From JAUNST01 sp964452285 (lineage in GTDB: Bacteria; Patescibacteriota; Microgenomatia; UBA1400; PJMF01): a stretch of 21,831 bases of DNA. Shown piece by piece: positions 8,154 to 14,756 of this stretch. Position 1 is the first letter of the stretch; each line of letters starts with the position of its first letter. The translations under genes and the position numbers were made by a program. The notes beneath the pieces are model-generated. The model was not told where the DNA came from and did no database searches. It saw only the letters and a list, made by a program, of their open reading frames with translations. The stretch is from positions 1-21,831 of the forward strand of contig CAYVKW010000017.1 of assembly GCA_964452285.1 (NCBI GenBank), written 5' to 3'.

Positions 8154-8185
8154 TTGTATTGATAACAAAAGTATGTTATTATAAT
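8154..8185 (+). promoter_or_regulatory. Promoter with operator-like inverted repeat
   Basis: TATAAT at 8180-8185 lies 9 nt before ATG 8195. The -35 is ambiguous: TTGTAT (8154-8159, 17 bp from an overlapping TATTAT at 8177) or TTGATA (8159-8164, spacer 15). Between the elements is an inverted repeat, ATAACA (8162-8167) and TGTTAT (8174-8179), placed where a repressor would block RNA polymerase. A T7 run at 8134-8140 just upstream could mark the end of the ldh transcript, although no good stem precedes it. Confidence 0.6.
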
Positions 8186-8194
8186 GTTGTTTTT

Positions 8195-9505
8195 ATGCAG
8201 AAAAGTTTCTTTCGGAGTTGGTCAACTAGGAAAAGTATTACGCTCGTTTTGTTTTTAATTGCGCTTGGAATAGGGTTTTTATTTTGGTTTTTTTTTAAAC
8301 CTTTGATAAACTTTTCCTCTTTTGGTCAAAATCAACTTGAAAATTTAAATCAAATTACTCCTCCGTCTTCAACACCAATCATAAGTTCAGATTTGCTTTT
8401 AGCCAAACAAATCTTGGATCAATTTACTAATGGTCGGAGCACAGAGGGTTTTTATGGAGATGAACAATTTTGCGATGTTGATGGGGAAAATTGTAATGTA
8501 GTAACTTATACTTATGCTGATGTGCAAGAAGTATCTTCTTATCGTTATAGTATTTCAGTTGCTTGGGCACGTTTTAAGTATTGGCAAAAAACGCATGATG
8601 AAAAAGAATTTATCTTAATGCAAGAAGATTTGTCGAACATTGTGGTGAAAGTTTTAGATGATCCCAATTGGATTTTGCAAACTGATACTTATAACTGCGC
8701 ACTTCTATCAGAAATCATCGCGGTAAATGAAGTTAATGAAGAAATAAAAAATAATATTGGACGTATTTGCTTAGAAGCAGACTTTGAGAGAGCGCCTTTG
8801 AGCAATGTAAGTTTTGATCAACATCGCCATTCTGCAATTGCGGCGATGCCTGTGAGTAAAACTGCAAATAGCTCTATTCTGGCGGTGGTTCCAGTGCCAG
8901 ATTTTGATTTTAGTGATACCGTCTTTCAAAGATTTCAGGTAGTAAATTTAAAAAATCAAATTAATGAAAATTTAAAAAAGTTAATTGCTGGACAAAGGCA
9001 AAATTACAGTGGAGAAGTGTCTAAAGAGCATCAAGTAAATTTTATGAATCGAGAGTTAATTGCAGCAATTGATCAAAATGTTGCTTTTAAAAATTCTATC
9101 TCTGCTTCAGAGGCTGCTCACTTGCATAATTTGATTTTGACAGAGGAAACATTAGCTTGGTTTAATAATGACCCTAGCTTATTTAGTAATGCAGATATTT
9201 GCTTATTAAAAAACAATTTAAGTTTATATTTACGGCAGAATCCACAAAGTTTTACCACTAGTGAAGTTGAAGGATTTAAAAATAAGGTTTTGAACAGCCA
9301 ACAACAAACTTTTGCGGATCAGCTTAATTGCGCTTTAAGCGATTACTTTGTTAACAATGATTCTCAAGTACTGAAAAACTTCTTGAAAACAAGCAAAAAA
9401 AATAAAGATTTAGAGTCTATTTGGAAAATGGGCTATACAGAAAATAATGGAGCTGTGTTTCCGGTAATGATTAATGCTTATTTAGCTGGAATATTGAGTT
9501 TATGA
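8195..9505 (+). CDS. Membrane-anchored extracytoplasmic protein, unknown
   Basis: Not recognised. The product is 436 residues from ATG 8195: a short basic N-terminus (MQKSFFRSWSTRKS), one hydrophobic segment at about 13-36, a Ser/Pro/Thr linker (about 60-68), then about 370 residues of mostly helical appearance. By the positive-inside rule the bulk faces outwards. A possible disulfide-forming CDVDGENC lies shortly after the linker. A TTG at 8159 extends the frame but overlaps the promoter, so ATG 8195 is used and the mRNA should be nearly leaderless. The stop overlaps the next start as ATGA (9502-9505), so the two proteins are translationally coupled and likely work together at the cell surface. 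An alpha/alpha-barrel carbohydrate-active fold is possible but unsupported by any motif. Confidence 0.8.
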   Translation: MQKSFFRSWSTRKSITLVLFLIALGIGFLFWFFFKPLINFSSFGQNQLENLNQITPPSSTPIISSDLLLAKQILDQFTNGRSTEGFYGDEQFCDVDGENCNVVTYTYADVQEVSSYRYSISVAWARFKYWQKTHDEKEFILMQEDLSNIVVKVLDDPNWILQTDTYNCALLSEIIAVNEVNEEIKNNIGRICLEADFERAPLSNVSFDQHRHSAIAAMPVSKTANSSILAVVPVPDFDFSDTVFQRFQVVNLKNQINENLKKLIAGQRQNYSGEVSKEHQVNFMNRELIAAIDQNVAFKNSISASEAAHLHNLILTEETLAWFNNDPSLFSNADICLLKNNLSLYLRQNPQSFTTSEVEGFKNKVLNSQQQTFADQLNCALSDYFVNNDSQVLKNFLKTSKKNKDLESIWKMGYTENNGAVFPVMINAYLAGILSL

Positions 9506-11685
9506 AAAAGATTTTTTTGATTTTAGTTTTAGTAAATTGTAGCTTGACGATTTCCACTCGATTTATTAGCGCGAATCCTAATTATAAAAACGGTCGTTGT
9601 ATTTGTAGAAATGGTTGTCCTGATCCGATAAGCCCTTGTGCTCCTGCCCATGGTTCTTGCAATATTGGTAATAATTCTACCGTTATTCCAAATGATCAAT
9701 GTAGCAATGGTCTAGTTAATGTGTATATTGGAGCTGGAGCGAGCTGTGGTGGCAGCAATCCAACTTGTTATAACTGCCTCCAGTGTCAAAAAGGCAGTCT
9801 GGAAATTACTGCTGAAGTTTGTGCTCAAAAAAATCAAAAGTATATTGAGTATTCTTACCAGAATGTGAGTGCAAGCATTAGTTGTGGAGAATGTGTTCCT
9901 TTTGCTTCTTGCGAAGAAGCTTATGGCAATGATGGTTACAAAGTAACTACTACCAGCTGTAATAATGGGCAGAAGCTCATGACTAAAACTTACACTGATG
10001 TCAGTGGTAAAACCACTACTTGTGGGAAATGTGAAAATATCAGTTTTGCCAATTGCGAAGAAGCTTATGGCAATGATGGTTACAAAGTAACTACTACCAG
10101 CTGTAATAATGGGCAGAAGCTCATGACTAAAACTTACACTGATGTCAGTGGTAAAACCACTACTTGTGGGAAATGTGAAAATGATCAATCTGCGTGCCAG
10201 TGTTTGGACGGTTACGGCACGGAAAAATGCACTGATCAAATTGCTTCTTCTTATAAGCGAGCTTGCGATAATGCCGTTTGTTATAAATGCTCTAGTTGTC
10301 CAGAACCAGTTTGCGATGAGACGCAGGGTTATTTTAATGATGAAAATAAGTGTAAAGGTAAAACAACTGTTAATGGTCAGATTTTTCAATATGTTTGTAC
10401 GAAAAATTCTGTGAGTGTAAAATGTAATGGCGGCCAAAAAACTACTTCTTGCTGGAAAAGAAATAGTTGTGATGAATTGGAAACTACAGTTTGTTATGAA
10501 AAAGATGCTGATTGTATAACAGAGAATACCGTGACGACCATTAAAGTTTTCTCTTACAACGGCTATAAATGTCGTGAAGATACCACTACTGAACATTATT
10601 GCGGTACTTGCTGCACTGGCATTGCTGCTCCTTGGTTTCAAACAGTCAATGGTAATCTTTTTGCCCAAAATAGCATTCGTGGCAAAGTCGGCTATGACGA
10701 TCCCAATGATCCTAAGAATCAACCAAATCACGAGCTCACCCTAGATAAAAATGAAGATTTCGTCAATGCTTATTTTGCTCGTCAAAGAGGGGATTTTCAG
10801 ACTCAAATCATTGGCAATAGTAGCGGGATTCCTCTAGTATATTTTGGTAAAGTAGACAATGAAGATGGGGCGCTAACGCAAAGAACCATTCCTAATACTG
10901 CTGTTGTTGGCACCGCTGGTTATAGTGCTTTGCGCCCAGAGAAATTTCGTTATTTTCAAGAACTTTTGCATTATGAAAGCTTAGGCTACTGCAATAGCTA
11001 TCATAAAGGCGGGAGTGATATTAATGGTATCAAAGTCTGTAAAGAAAATAATGCGCAAATGTTGACTAGTAATTACATAATTGCTGCTGGTGAAAAGCAG
11101 GTTGTTTTTATTGATGGTAATCTTATTATTGATTTACCAAAAACTGATAAGATTAGCGTGGCAGAAGGCGGTTTCTTAGCTTTTATCGTTTCTGGAGACA
11201 TTATTTTCAAATCAAGCTTAGGCGAAGAAATTATTAATAGTAAAGACTACACTTTAAATATTAGTTTAATTGCAGAACCAGATAAAGGTGATTATGATGG
11301 TTATAATCAAAAGGCTCAAATTGAAGGTGTTTTTATTGCCGATGGCCAAATTAAATTTGAAGGTTCAACTGTCAATAATGCTTTCACCAATAAACCTTGT
11401 GACCGTAAACTTACGGTCGCTGGTACTTATGTGGGCTGGAATGGAATTGTTATGAGTAGAACTTTTTCTGGCTGTAGTAATCACACAATTAAGTATTACG
11501 ATGAGAAAGGTATGGAAGTAGCTTACAAAGATTACTATACGAACAGTAAGGGTCGTGTCGTAGTTGACTATCCAGATTACAATGAATTCAATCCCGTTAT
11601 TACCTTTGTTTACCGTCCAGATTTTACCGCCAATACCCCAGCTTGGATGCGCAATGTAGTTCGTGTAACTCAAGAGGTGAATTAA
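9502..11685 (+). CDS. Large Cys-rich secreted surface protein
   Basis: A 727-residue protein with a clear signal peptide (MKKIFLILVLVNC..., ending about residue 25 near ISA-NP). Residues 34-371 hold about 40 cysteines, many in CxxC spacing, and appear to be a disulfide-bonded stalk. Within it, residues 137-179 and 185-227 are identical (period 48), and about 103-132 is a diverged third copy (C..NQK....Y..VS....CGEC). The last 350 residues have only four Cys and look beta-rich, with IEGVFIADG, AGTYVGWNGI and FVYRPDFTANTPAWM motifs; from memory such endings recur in large Patescibacteria surface proteins, sometimes near pilus genes. Start ATG 9502 overlaps the upstream stop. Adhesin or cell-contact fibre is a reasonable guess, but the function is unproven. 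Confidence 0.85.
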   Translation: MKKIFLILVLVNCSLTISTRFISANPNYKNGRCICRNGCPDPISPCAPAHGSCNIGNNSTVIPNDQCSNGLVNVYIGAGASCGGSNPTCYNCLQCQKGSLEITAEVCAQKNQKYIEYSYQNVSASISCGECVPFASCEEAYGNDGYKVTTTSCNNGQKLMTKTYTDVSGKTTTCGKCENISFANCEEAYGNDGYKVTTTSCNNGQKLMTKTYTDVSGKTTTCGKCENDQSACQCLDGYGTEKCTDQIASSYKRACDNAVCYKCSSCPEPVCDETQGYFNDENKCKGKTTVNGQIFQYVCTKNSVSVKCNGGQKTTSCWKRNSCDELETTVCYEKDADCITENTVTTIKVFSYNGYKCREDTTTEHYCGTCCTGIAAPWFQTVNGNLFAQNSIRGKVGYDDPNDPKNQPNHELTLDKNEDFVNAYFARQRGDFQTQIIGNSSGIPLVYFGKVDNEDGALTQRTIPNTAVVGTAGYSALRPEKFRYFQELLHYESLGYCNSYHKGGSDINGIKVCKENNAQMLTSNYIIAAGEKQVVFIDGNLIIDLPKTDKISVAEGGFLAFIVSGDIIFKSSLGEEIINSKDYTLNISLIAEPDKGDYDGYNQKAQIEGVFIADGQIKFEGSTVNNAFTNKPCDRKLTVAGTYVGWNGIVMSRTFSGCSNHTIKYYDEKGMEVAYKDYYTNSKGRVVVDYPDYNEFNPVITFVYRPDFTANTPAWMRNVVRVTQEVN
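9909..10038 (+). repeat. 130-bp perfect direct repeat, copy 1 (period 144 bp)
   Basis: This copy is identical base for base to 10053-10182, including all third codon positions. The repeat period of 144 bp is 48 codons, so the frame is kept. With the partly matching flank (TTTTGC at 9900 and 10044) it is a whole-unit tandem duplication. Confidence 0.95.
10053..10182 (+). repeat. 130-bp perfect direct repeat, copy 2
   Basis: Second copy of the unit at 9909-10038. The absence of even silent differences points to a recent duplication or ongoing homogenisation inside the Cys-rich surface gene. Confidence 0.95.
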
Positions 11686-11702
11686 AGTGGCTCAGGTGAT
11701 CA

Positions 11703-11758
11703 AATTTGGCAGAGACTTGTGACAAATTGTCAAGAGCGAAAATGTTTCTTGCCAAATT
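11703..11758. promoter_or_regulatory. Nested inverted repeats in intergenic region
   Basis: An outer 9-bp inverted repeat (AATTTGGCA at 11703-11711, TGCCAAATT at 11750-11758) encloses a perfect 13-bp palindrome, TGACAAATTGTCA (11720-11732). An ATTTATTTTTAAG stretch follows, so it could help end the surface-protein transcript, or it could be an operator for the promoter just downstream. Confidence 0.5.
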
Positions 11759-11781
11759 CGCATAATATTTATTTTTAAGTC

Positions 11782-11810
11782 TTGATTTGTGATATCTTGT
11801 ATGATACAAT
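11782..11810 (+). promoter_or_regulatory. Promoter for leaderless small membrane protein
   Basis: TTGATT (11782-11787), a 17-bp spacer, then TACAAT (11805-11810) preceded by TGA, an extended -10. It ends 9 nt before GTG 11820. A 12-bp copy of ACTTGTGACAAA found upstream at 11715-11726 recurs at 11816-11827, across the predicted transcription start and the start codon. Confidence 0.8.
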
Positions 11811-11819
11811 GGCGCACTT

Positions 11820-12029
11820 GTGACAAAAACTATTGCACAACGTAGTTGTTTTTTACTACTTTTTATCTTTGGCCTAACGGTAGCAGCGGTGGCTTTCTAT
11901 CGAGTGAGAGCGGCAGCGCTGGCCACGGATACAGCAAAAACAGATGGCTTATCAATAACAATCGTAAGTGATGCTCAGGCACAAGCTCTGAGTGCAGAAG
12001 CTGGACAAAGTGGAATAGTTAGTTTTTAG
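11820..12029 (+). CDS. Small membrane or secreted protein, unknown
   Basis: Not recognised. The product is 69 residues with a short positive N-terminus (MTKTIAQR), a hydrophobic segment at about 9-27 (CFLLLFIFGLTVAAVAF) and a Ala/Thr/Ser-rich tail; AAALA could be a signal-peptidase site around residue 35, which would release a peptide of about 35 residues. The GTG start is chosen because a strong promoter ends 9 nt before it and no ribosome site is present, fitting leaderless translation. It stands alone, between the surface-protein pair and rpmF, which has its own promoter. The promoter is good evidence that the locus is expressed; the function is unknown. Confidence 0.6.
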   Translation: MTKTIAQRSCFLLLFIFGLTVAAVAFYRVRAAALATDTAKTDGLSITIVSDAQAQALSAEAGQSGIVSF

Positions 12030-12031
12030 TC

Positions 12032-12060
12032 TTGTTAATTGTAATGATAAATAGTATAAT
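12032..12060 (+). promoter_or_regulatory. Promoter of rpmF-nusB-acp-like-rnc block
   Basis: TTGTTA (12032-12037), a 17-bp spacer and TATAAT (12055-12060). The -10 is 33 nt from the ATG of rpmF, leaving a short leader with a strong AAGGAAGG site, unlike the leaderless units elsewhere. Confidence 0.75.
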
Positions 12061-12093
12061 TAAAATCTGAAAAAAGAATAAGGAAGGAATTTT

Positions 12094-12321
12094 ATGACTC
12101 CGTTACCAAAAAATAAGATTACACGAGCAGAACGAGGCAAACGTCGTCGTGGCAATACACCAGTAGTGACTCGTAGCTTAAAAGTGGCAAAAGTGCCGTT
12201 GCATAAGGCTAAGGTGGTAGCGAAAATGAAGATGCAATTGAAACCGGTGAAAAAGGTGGATGAAGCAGAACAAAAAACCAAATTAGCAGAAAAGTTGAGC
12301 ACTAAAAAAGCAAAAAAATAA
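12094..12321 (+). CDS. rpmF: Ribosomal protein bL32, cysteine-free form
   Basis: A 75-residue basic protein of the large ribosomal subunit. The start, TPLPKNKITRAERGKRRRGN, matches the bL32 N-terminus (PLPK-x-K, then the basic RxxGKRR helix), and VPLHKAKVVAKM aligns with the family's KLPHKVCPxCG segment. The four zinc-binding cysteines of classic bL32 are absent, so this is a zinc-independent form, followed by a Lys-rich tail (LAEKLSTKKAKK). A Shine-Dalgarno AAGGAAGG precedes the ATG. Its place ahead of an acyl-carrier-like gene and rnc echoes the common bacterial rpmF...acpP-rnc order, which supports the call; the C-terminal half alone would not. Confidence 0.75.
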   Translation: MTPLPKNKITRAERGKRRRGNTPVVTRSLKVAKVPLHKAKVVAKMKMQLKPVKKVDEAEQKTKLAEKLSTKKAKK

Positions 12322-12325
12322 GTTT

Positions 12326-12823
12326 ATGTCTCAGGATCGAGAAACGCAAACAGATTTGTCGCCAGAAGAAATACTAGACGAAGGTGACAAAAAGCCGATT
12401 GATCATCGTCATCAAGAGAGAATGTCTTTATTGCAGGCTTTATTTATTGACGAATTTCCACAACAGAGCTGGACGGATTTGGAGTTGAAATTTGATCAAG
12501 CGGCGTTGGACGATATTCGTTTGCATAAAGCGGATTATGATCAACAAATTCAAACAATCGCTCAAGAAAGACCGCTGAAAGATTTGGCGAAAATTGATTT
12601 GTCGATTTTGCGTTTGATTTTACATGAGAGTGCGACAAAGAAAACGCCAGCAAAAGTGTTAATTGATGAAGGTGTGGAATTGGCAAAAGATTTTGGTGGA
12701 GAACATGCATATGCTTTTATTAATGCTGTTTTGGAAAAACTTTTACTGTCAAAACTGACGGAAGAAAAAGCGACGCTAGCTGCTGCAAAAGAGGAGGAAA
12801 CAGGAAAGGAGGAAAATGCCTGA
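12326..12823 (+). CDS. nusB: Transcription antitermination factor NusB
   Basis: NusB binds boxA RNA with NusE (S10) and supports antitermination in rRNA transcription. The helical NusB fold is recognisable from RHQERMSLLQALF (about 32-44), PLKDLAKIDLSILRLILHE and the near-diagnostic TPAKVLIDEGVELAKDFGGEHAYAFINAVLEKLL. At 165 residues it is slightly longer than usual, with an acidic 28-residue N-terminal extension and a Glu/Lys-rich tail. It begins 4 nt after rpmF and its last 8 nt overlap the next gene, so the three are co-transcribed. It ends with TGA. Confidence 0.92.
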   Translation: MSQDRETQTDLSPEEILDEGDKKPIDHRHQERMSLLQALFIDEFPQQSWTDLELKFDQAALDDIRLHKADYDQQIQTIAQERPLKDLAKIDLSILRLILHESATKKTPAKVLIDEGVELAKDFGGEHAYAFINAVLEKLLLSKLTEEKATLAAAKEEETGKEENA

Positions 12824-13130
12824 ATTACAAATAACAGAATTAACGAATAAATTAAAAGAGAGTGAAGGTTATACTAGAGAGGAAGTATTCGATTTATTGA
12901 AGGAATCTTTGGTTGAACTGACCGATAATCGTGGAGAAGATATTAGAGAAGAATCGTTGATTTATGATGAGTTAAATTTAACAGAATATGATTTGCAGCG
13001 CTTAATCAAACAAATTGGCACACAAGTGGAAATAAATGTGGACGAGATGCTTAAGGAAGCGGCAGATGAAGAAGTGCATACGATTGCAGATTTATTAGAT
13101 TTAATTATTGATGAAAAGGATTTGGGTTAA
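12816..13130 (+). CDS. Acyl-carrier-protein-like, lacking phosphopantetheine Ser
   Basis: A 104-residue acidic helical protein that resembles acyl carrier protein and sits where acpP often sits, just before rnc. The C-terminal 60 residues follow the ACP pattern: ESLIYDELNLTEYDLQRLI matches the helix II region (SFxEDLGADSLDTVELV) and the end EVHTIADLLDLI matches ITTVxxAIDYI. The serine of the DSL motif, which carries 4'-phosphopantetheine, is replaced by Glu (NLTEYDL), so it cannot be a normal acyl carrier. An N-terminal extension of about 25 residues is also unusual. A perfect AAAGGAGG lies just before the ATG inside nusB, predicting strong translation. It may have been kept for a structural or regulatory role; an unrelated helical protein is the alternative. 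Confidence 0.65.
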   Translation: MPELQITELTNKLKESEGYTREEVFDLLKESLVELTDNRGEDIREESLIYDELNLTEYDLQRLIKQIGTQVEINVDEMLKEAADEEVHTIADLLDLIIDEKDLG

Positions 13131-13133
13131 GTC

Positions 13134-13829
13134 ATGAAAGCGGTGTTACCAGAATTTAGAAATGCGAGTTTGTTGGAAACTGCACTCACTCATCGAAGTG
13201 CTTTAAATGAGCATAAAAATGCTAGTCGAGAGTCGAATGAGCGTTTGGAATATTTAGGTGATGCAGTGCTTGAGCTAGTGTCAACGGAATTTTTGTATCA
13301 AAAAATGCCTGACACATCAGAGGGAAAATTAACTGCTATCAGAAGTGCTTTAGTGAAAACAACAACGCTGAGTGAAGTAGGTAAAGAATTGAATTTAGGC
13401 GGAATGCTTTACTTGAGTAAGGGAGAAGAAAATTCTGGAGGACGAACGAATGAAGCATTGATTGCTAATACAGTGGAAGCTGTTATTGGCGCGCTTTATT
13501 TAGACCAAGGTCTAGAAATTGCAAAAACTTTTATAACTGAGAACATTTTAACTCGTTTTGATGAAGTAATGGAAAAAAAGCTTTACCGCGATGGTAAGAG
13601 CAGCTTGCAGGAAGAAGTACAAGCCTATGGTTTTGAAGCGCCGATTTATCAAGTGCTACATGAGGAAGGTCCCGATCATGAAAAGTCATTTACAGTGGCA
13701 GTTTTTGTGGGCGGCGCGCAAGTGGGTATAGGAGAAGGGAAAAGTAAACAATTAGCACAACAGTCAGCAGCTCTACAGGCTCTACAAACGGTCGATTTTG
13801 ATCATTTTAGGCCAGCGGAACAGAATTAG
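13134..13829 (+). CDS. rnc: Ribonuclease III
   Basis: A double-strand-specific endoribonuclease that processes rRNA precursors and structured mRNAs. The 231-residue protein has an endonuclease domain with the signature NERLEYLGDAVL, the EGKLTAIRSALV segment and ANTVEAVIGALYLD, then a dsRNA-binding domain (about 155-225, KSSLQEEVQAYG ... GKSKQLAQQSAALQAL). Three of the four usual metal-binding acids are in place; the Asp of the A-D-x-x-E-A motif (Asp114 in the E. coli enzyme) is Asn here. The N-terminus is about 15 residues shorter than usual, but ATG 13134, 4 nt after the previous stop, is the only sensible start. The enzyme is probably active. Confidence 0.93.
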   Translation: MKAVLPEFRNASLLETALTHRSALNEHKNASRESNERLEYLGDAVLELVSTEFLYQKMPDTSEGKLTAIRSALVKTTTLSEVGKELNLGGMLYLSKGEENSGGRTNEALIANTVEAVIGALYLDQGLEIAKTFITENILTRFDEVMEKKLYRDGKSSLQEEVQAYGFEAPIYQVLHEEGPDHEKSFTVAVFVGGAQVGIGEGKSKQLAQQSAALQALQTVDFDHFRPAEQN

Positions 13830-13853
13830 TGGTAAGAAAAGAGAAAATTAGGT

Positions 13854-13859
13854 TATAAT
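13854..13859 (+). promoter_or_regulatory. -10 element of rpsP-khpA unit
   Basis: TATAAT lies 62 nt before the rpsP ATG, which has a good AAGGAGAA site. No convincing -35 is found at 16-18 bp. The leader (about 13866-13921) shows no clear hairpin. Confidence 0.5.
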
Positions 13860-13921
13860 ACAATTTCTTAATATAAATGAGCATAGTCATAATCACGAGA
13901 AGATGACAAAATAAGGAGAAA

Positions 13922-14317
13922 ATGTTAAAAATTAAATTAACTCGTTTAGGAAAAAAGTCAGAACCACGATATCGGATTGTGGTCAATGAATGTCGAGATA
14001 AGCGCGACGGTCAATACGTGGCTCAAATCGGTCTTTATCATGCGGCAGAAACTCCAAAAAAATTGGAATTAGATCTGGCGGCATATGAAGAATGGCTGAA
14101 AAAGGGAGCGAAGCCAACACCAACAGTGGCTTTTCTGTATCAAGTGGTGAAAGATGGAAAAGGTTTTCCTGAAGGTAAAGCTAAATTAAGCAAAAAAGCG
14201 AAAGCAAAAATAAAAGCGGAAGAAGAAGCTAAAGCAGCAGCTGAAGAAGAGAAGAAAGCGGCAGCGGCAACAAAAGAAGAAACCGTTGTGGAAGTGAAGA
14301 CTGAAACTCAAGCTTAA
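13922..14317 (+). CDS. rpsP: Ribosomal protein bS16 with long Lys/Ala/Glu tail
   Basis: A small-subunit ribosomal protein. The N-terminal 80 residues are typical of bS16: LKIKLTRLGKKSEPRYRIVV, then DGQYVAQIGLYHA and EEWLKKGAKPTPTVAFLY. The family is usually about 80-90 residues; this one has 131 because of a tail from about residue 85 made almost entirely of Lys, Ala and Glu, probably a long charged helix protruding from the subunit. AAGGAGAA precedes the ATG. The KH-protein gene follows after 24 nt, the standard rpsP-khpA pairing. Confidence 0.95.
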   Translation: MLKIKLTRLGKKSEPRYRIVVNECRDKRDGQYVAQIGLYHAAETPKKLELDLAAYEEWLKKGAKPTPTVAFLYQVVKDGKGFPEGKAKLSKKAKAKIKAEEEAKAAAEEEKKAAAATKEETVVEVKTETQA

Positions 14318-14341
14318 TTAGAAATAAGAAAGGTAAAACAA

Positions 14342-14686
14342 ATGAAAGAACTTTTACAATACATGTTGGTTGGTTTAGTGAATTATCCTGATGAGATTGC
14401 TATTGATGAACAAGTGTTGCCAGACGGTTTGATTATCTTATCAATTTCCGCCAATCCAGAAGATTATGGACGGATTATCGGTCGACAAGGAATGTTGATT
14501 CGATCTTTGCGCACCATTATTAAAGCGCGCGCGATTAAAGAGAAAAAGAGAGTGATGGTGCGCGTAATGACTGACGGTGATAGAGACGAAAAAGCGGCTG
14601 ATACCGAGATTGCTTCAGCAGTGACAAACAATGAGCCAACTGAAGAAGTGATGCAAGAATCAGCTTTGGATGACAATTTGATTTAA
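14342..14686 (+). CDS. khpA: KH-domain RNA-binding protein KhpA
   Basis: A small type II KH-domain protein (KhpA/YlqC family) that binds RNA and in other bacteria works with KhpB on mRNA and cell-division control. MKELLQYMLVGLVNYPDEI is the typical start, and the GxxG loop appears as IIGRQGMLIRSLRTII (about 47-62). At 114 residues it is longer than the usual 75-80 because of an acidic tail (about 80-114). AGAAAGG precedes the ATG. It is the last gene of the unit, followed 23 nt later by an intrinsic terminator. Confidence 0.92.
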   Translation: MKELLQYMLVGLVNYPDEIAIDEQVLPDGLIILSISANPEDYGRIIGRQGMLIRSLRTIIKARAIKEKKRVMVRVMTDGDRDEKAADTEIASAVTNNEPTEEVMQESALDDNLI

Positions 14687-14709
14687 TTAATCACGAAAAC
14701 AAAATTAGA

Positions 14710-14741
14710 AAGACTCTGTCGAAAGATAGGGTCTTTTTTTT
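14710..14741 (+). terminator. Intrinsic terminator after khpA
   Basis: An 11-bp stem (14710-14720 with 14725-14735, including two G-T wobbles) is closed by a GAAA tetraloop and followed by a T tract to 14741. It lies between convergent units. On the minus strand the trailing sequence is a weaker TTTCTAATTTTG, so it may also stop pilus transcripts. Confidence 0.92.
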
Positions 14742-14756
14742 ATCCTCTCCCCTACT

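Noticed and set aside
8159..8194. TTG start for the anchored envelope protein
   Set aside because: The segment contains the promoter and inverted repeat; ATG 8195 gives a normal signal anchor.
9909..10182. CRISPR-like or satellite array
   Set aside because: There are only two identical units, in frame within a coding region, with no spacers or cas genes.
9712..10731. 339-codon open frame on the minus strand
   Set aside because: It lies wholly antisense to the Cys-rich gene, has odd Ile/Phe/Ser-rich content, and contains the same duplicated block in reverse. The sense frame has a signal peptide and organised cysteines.
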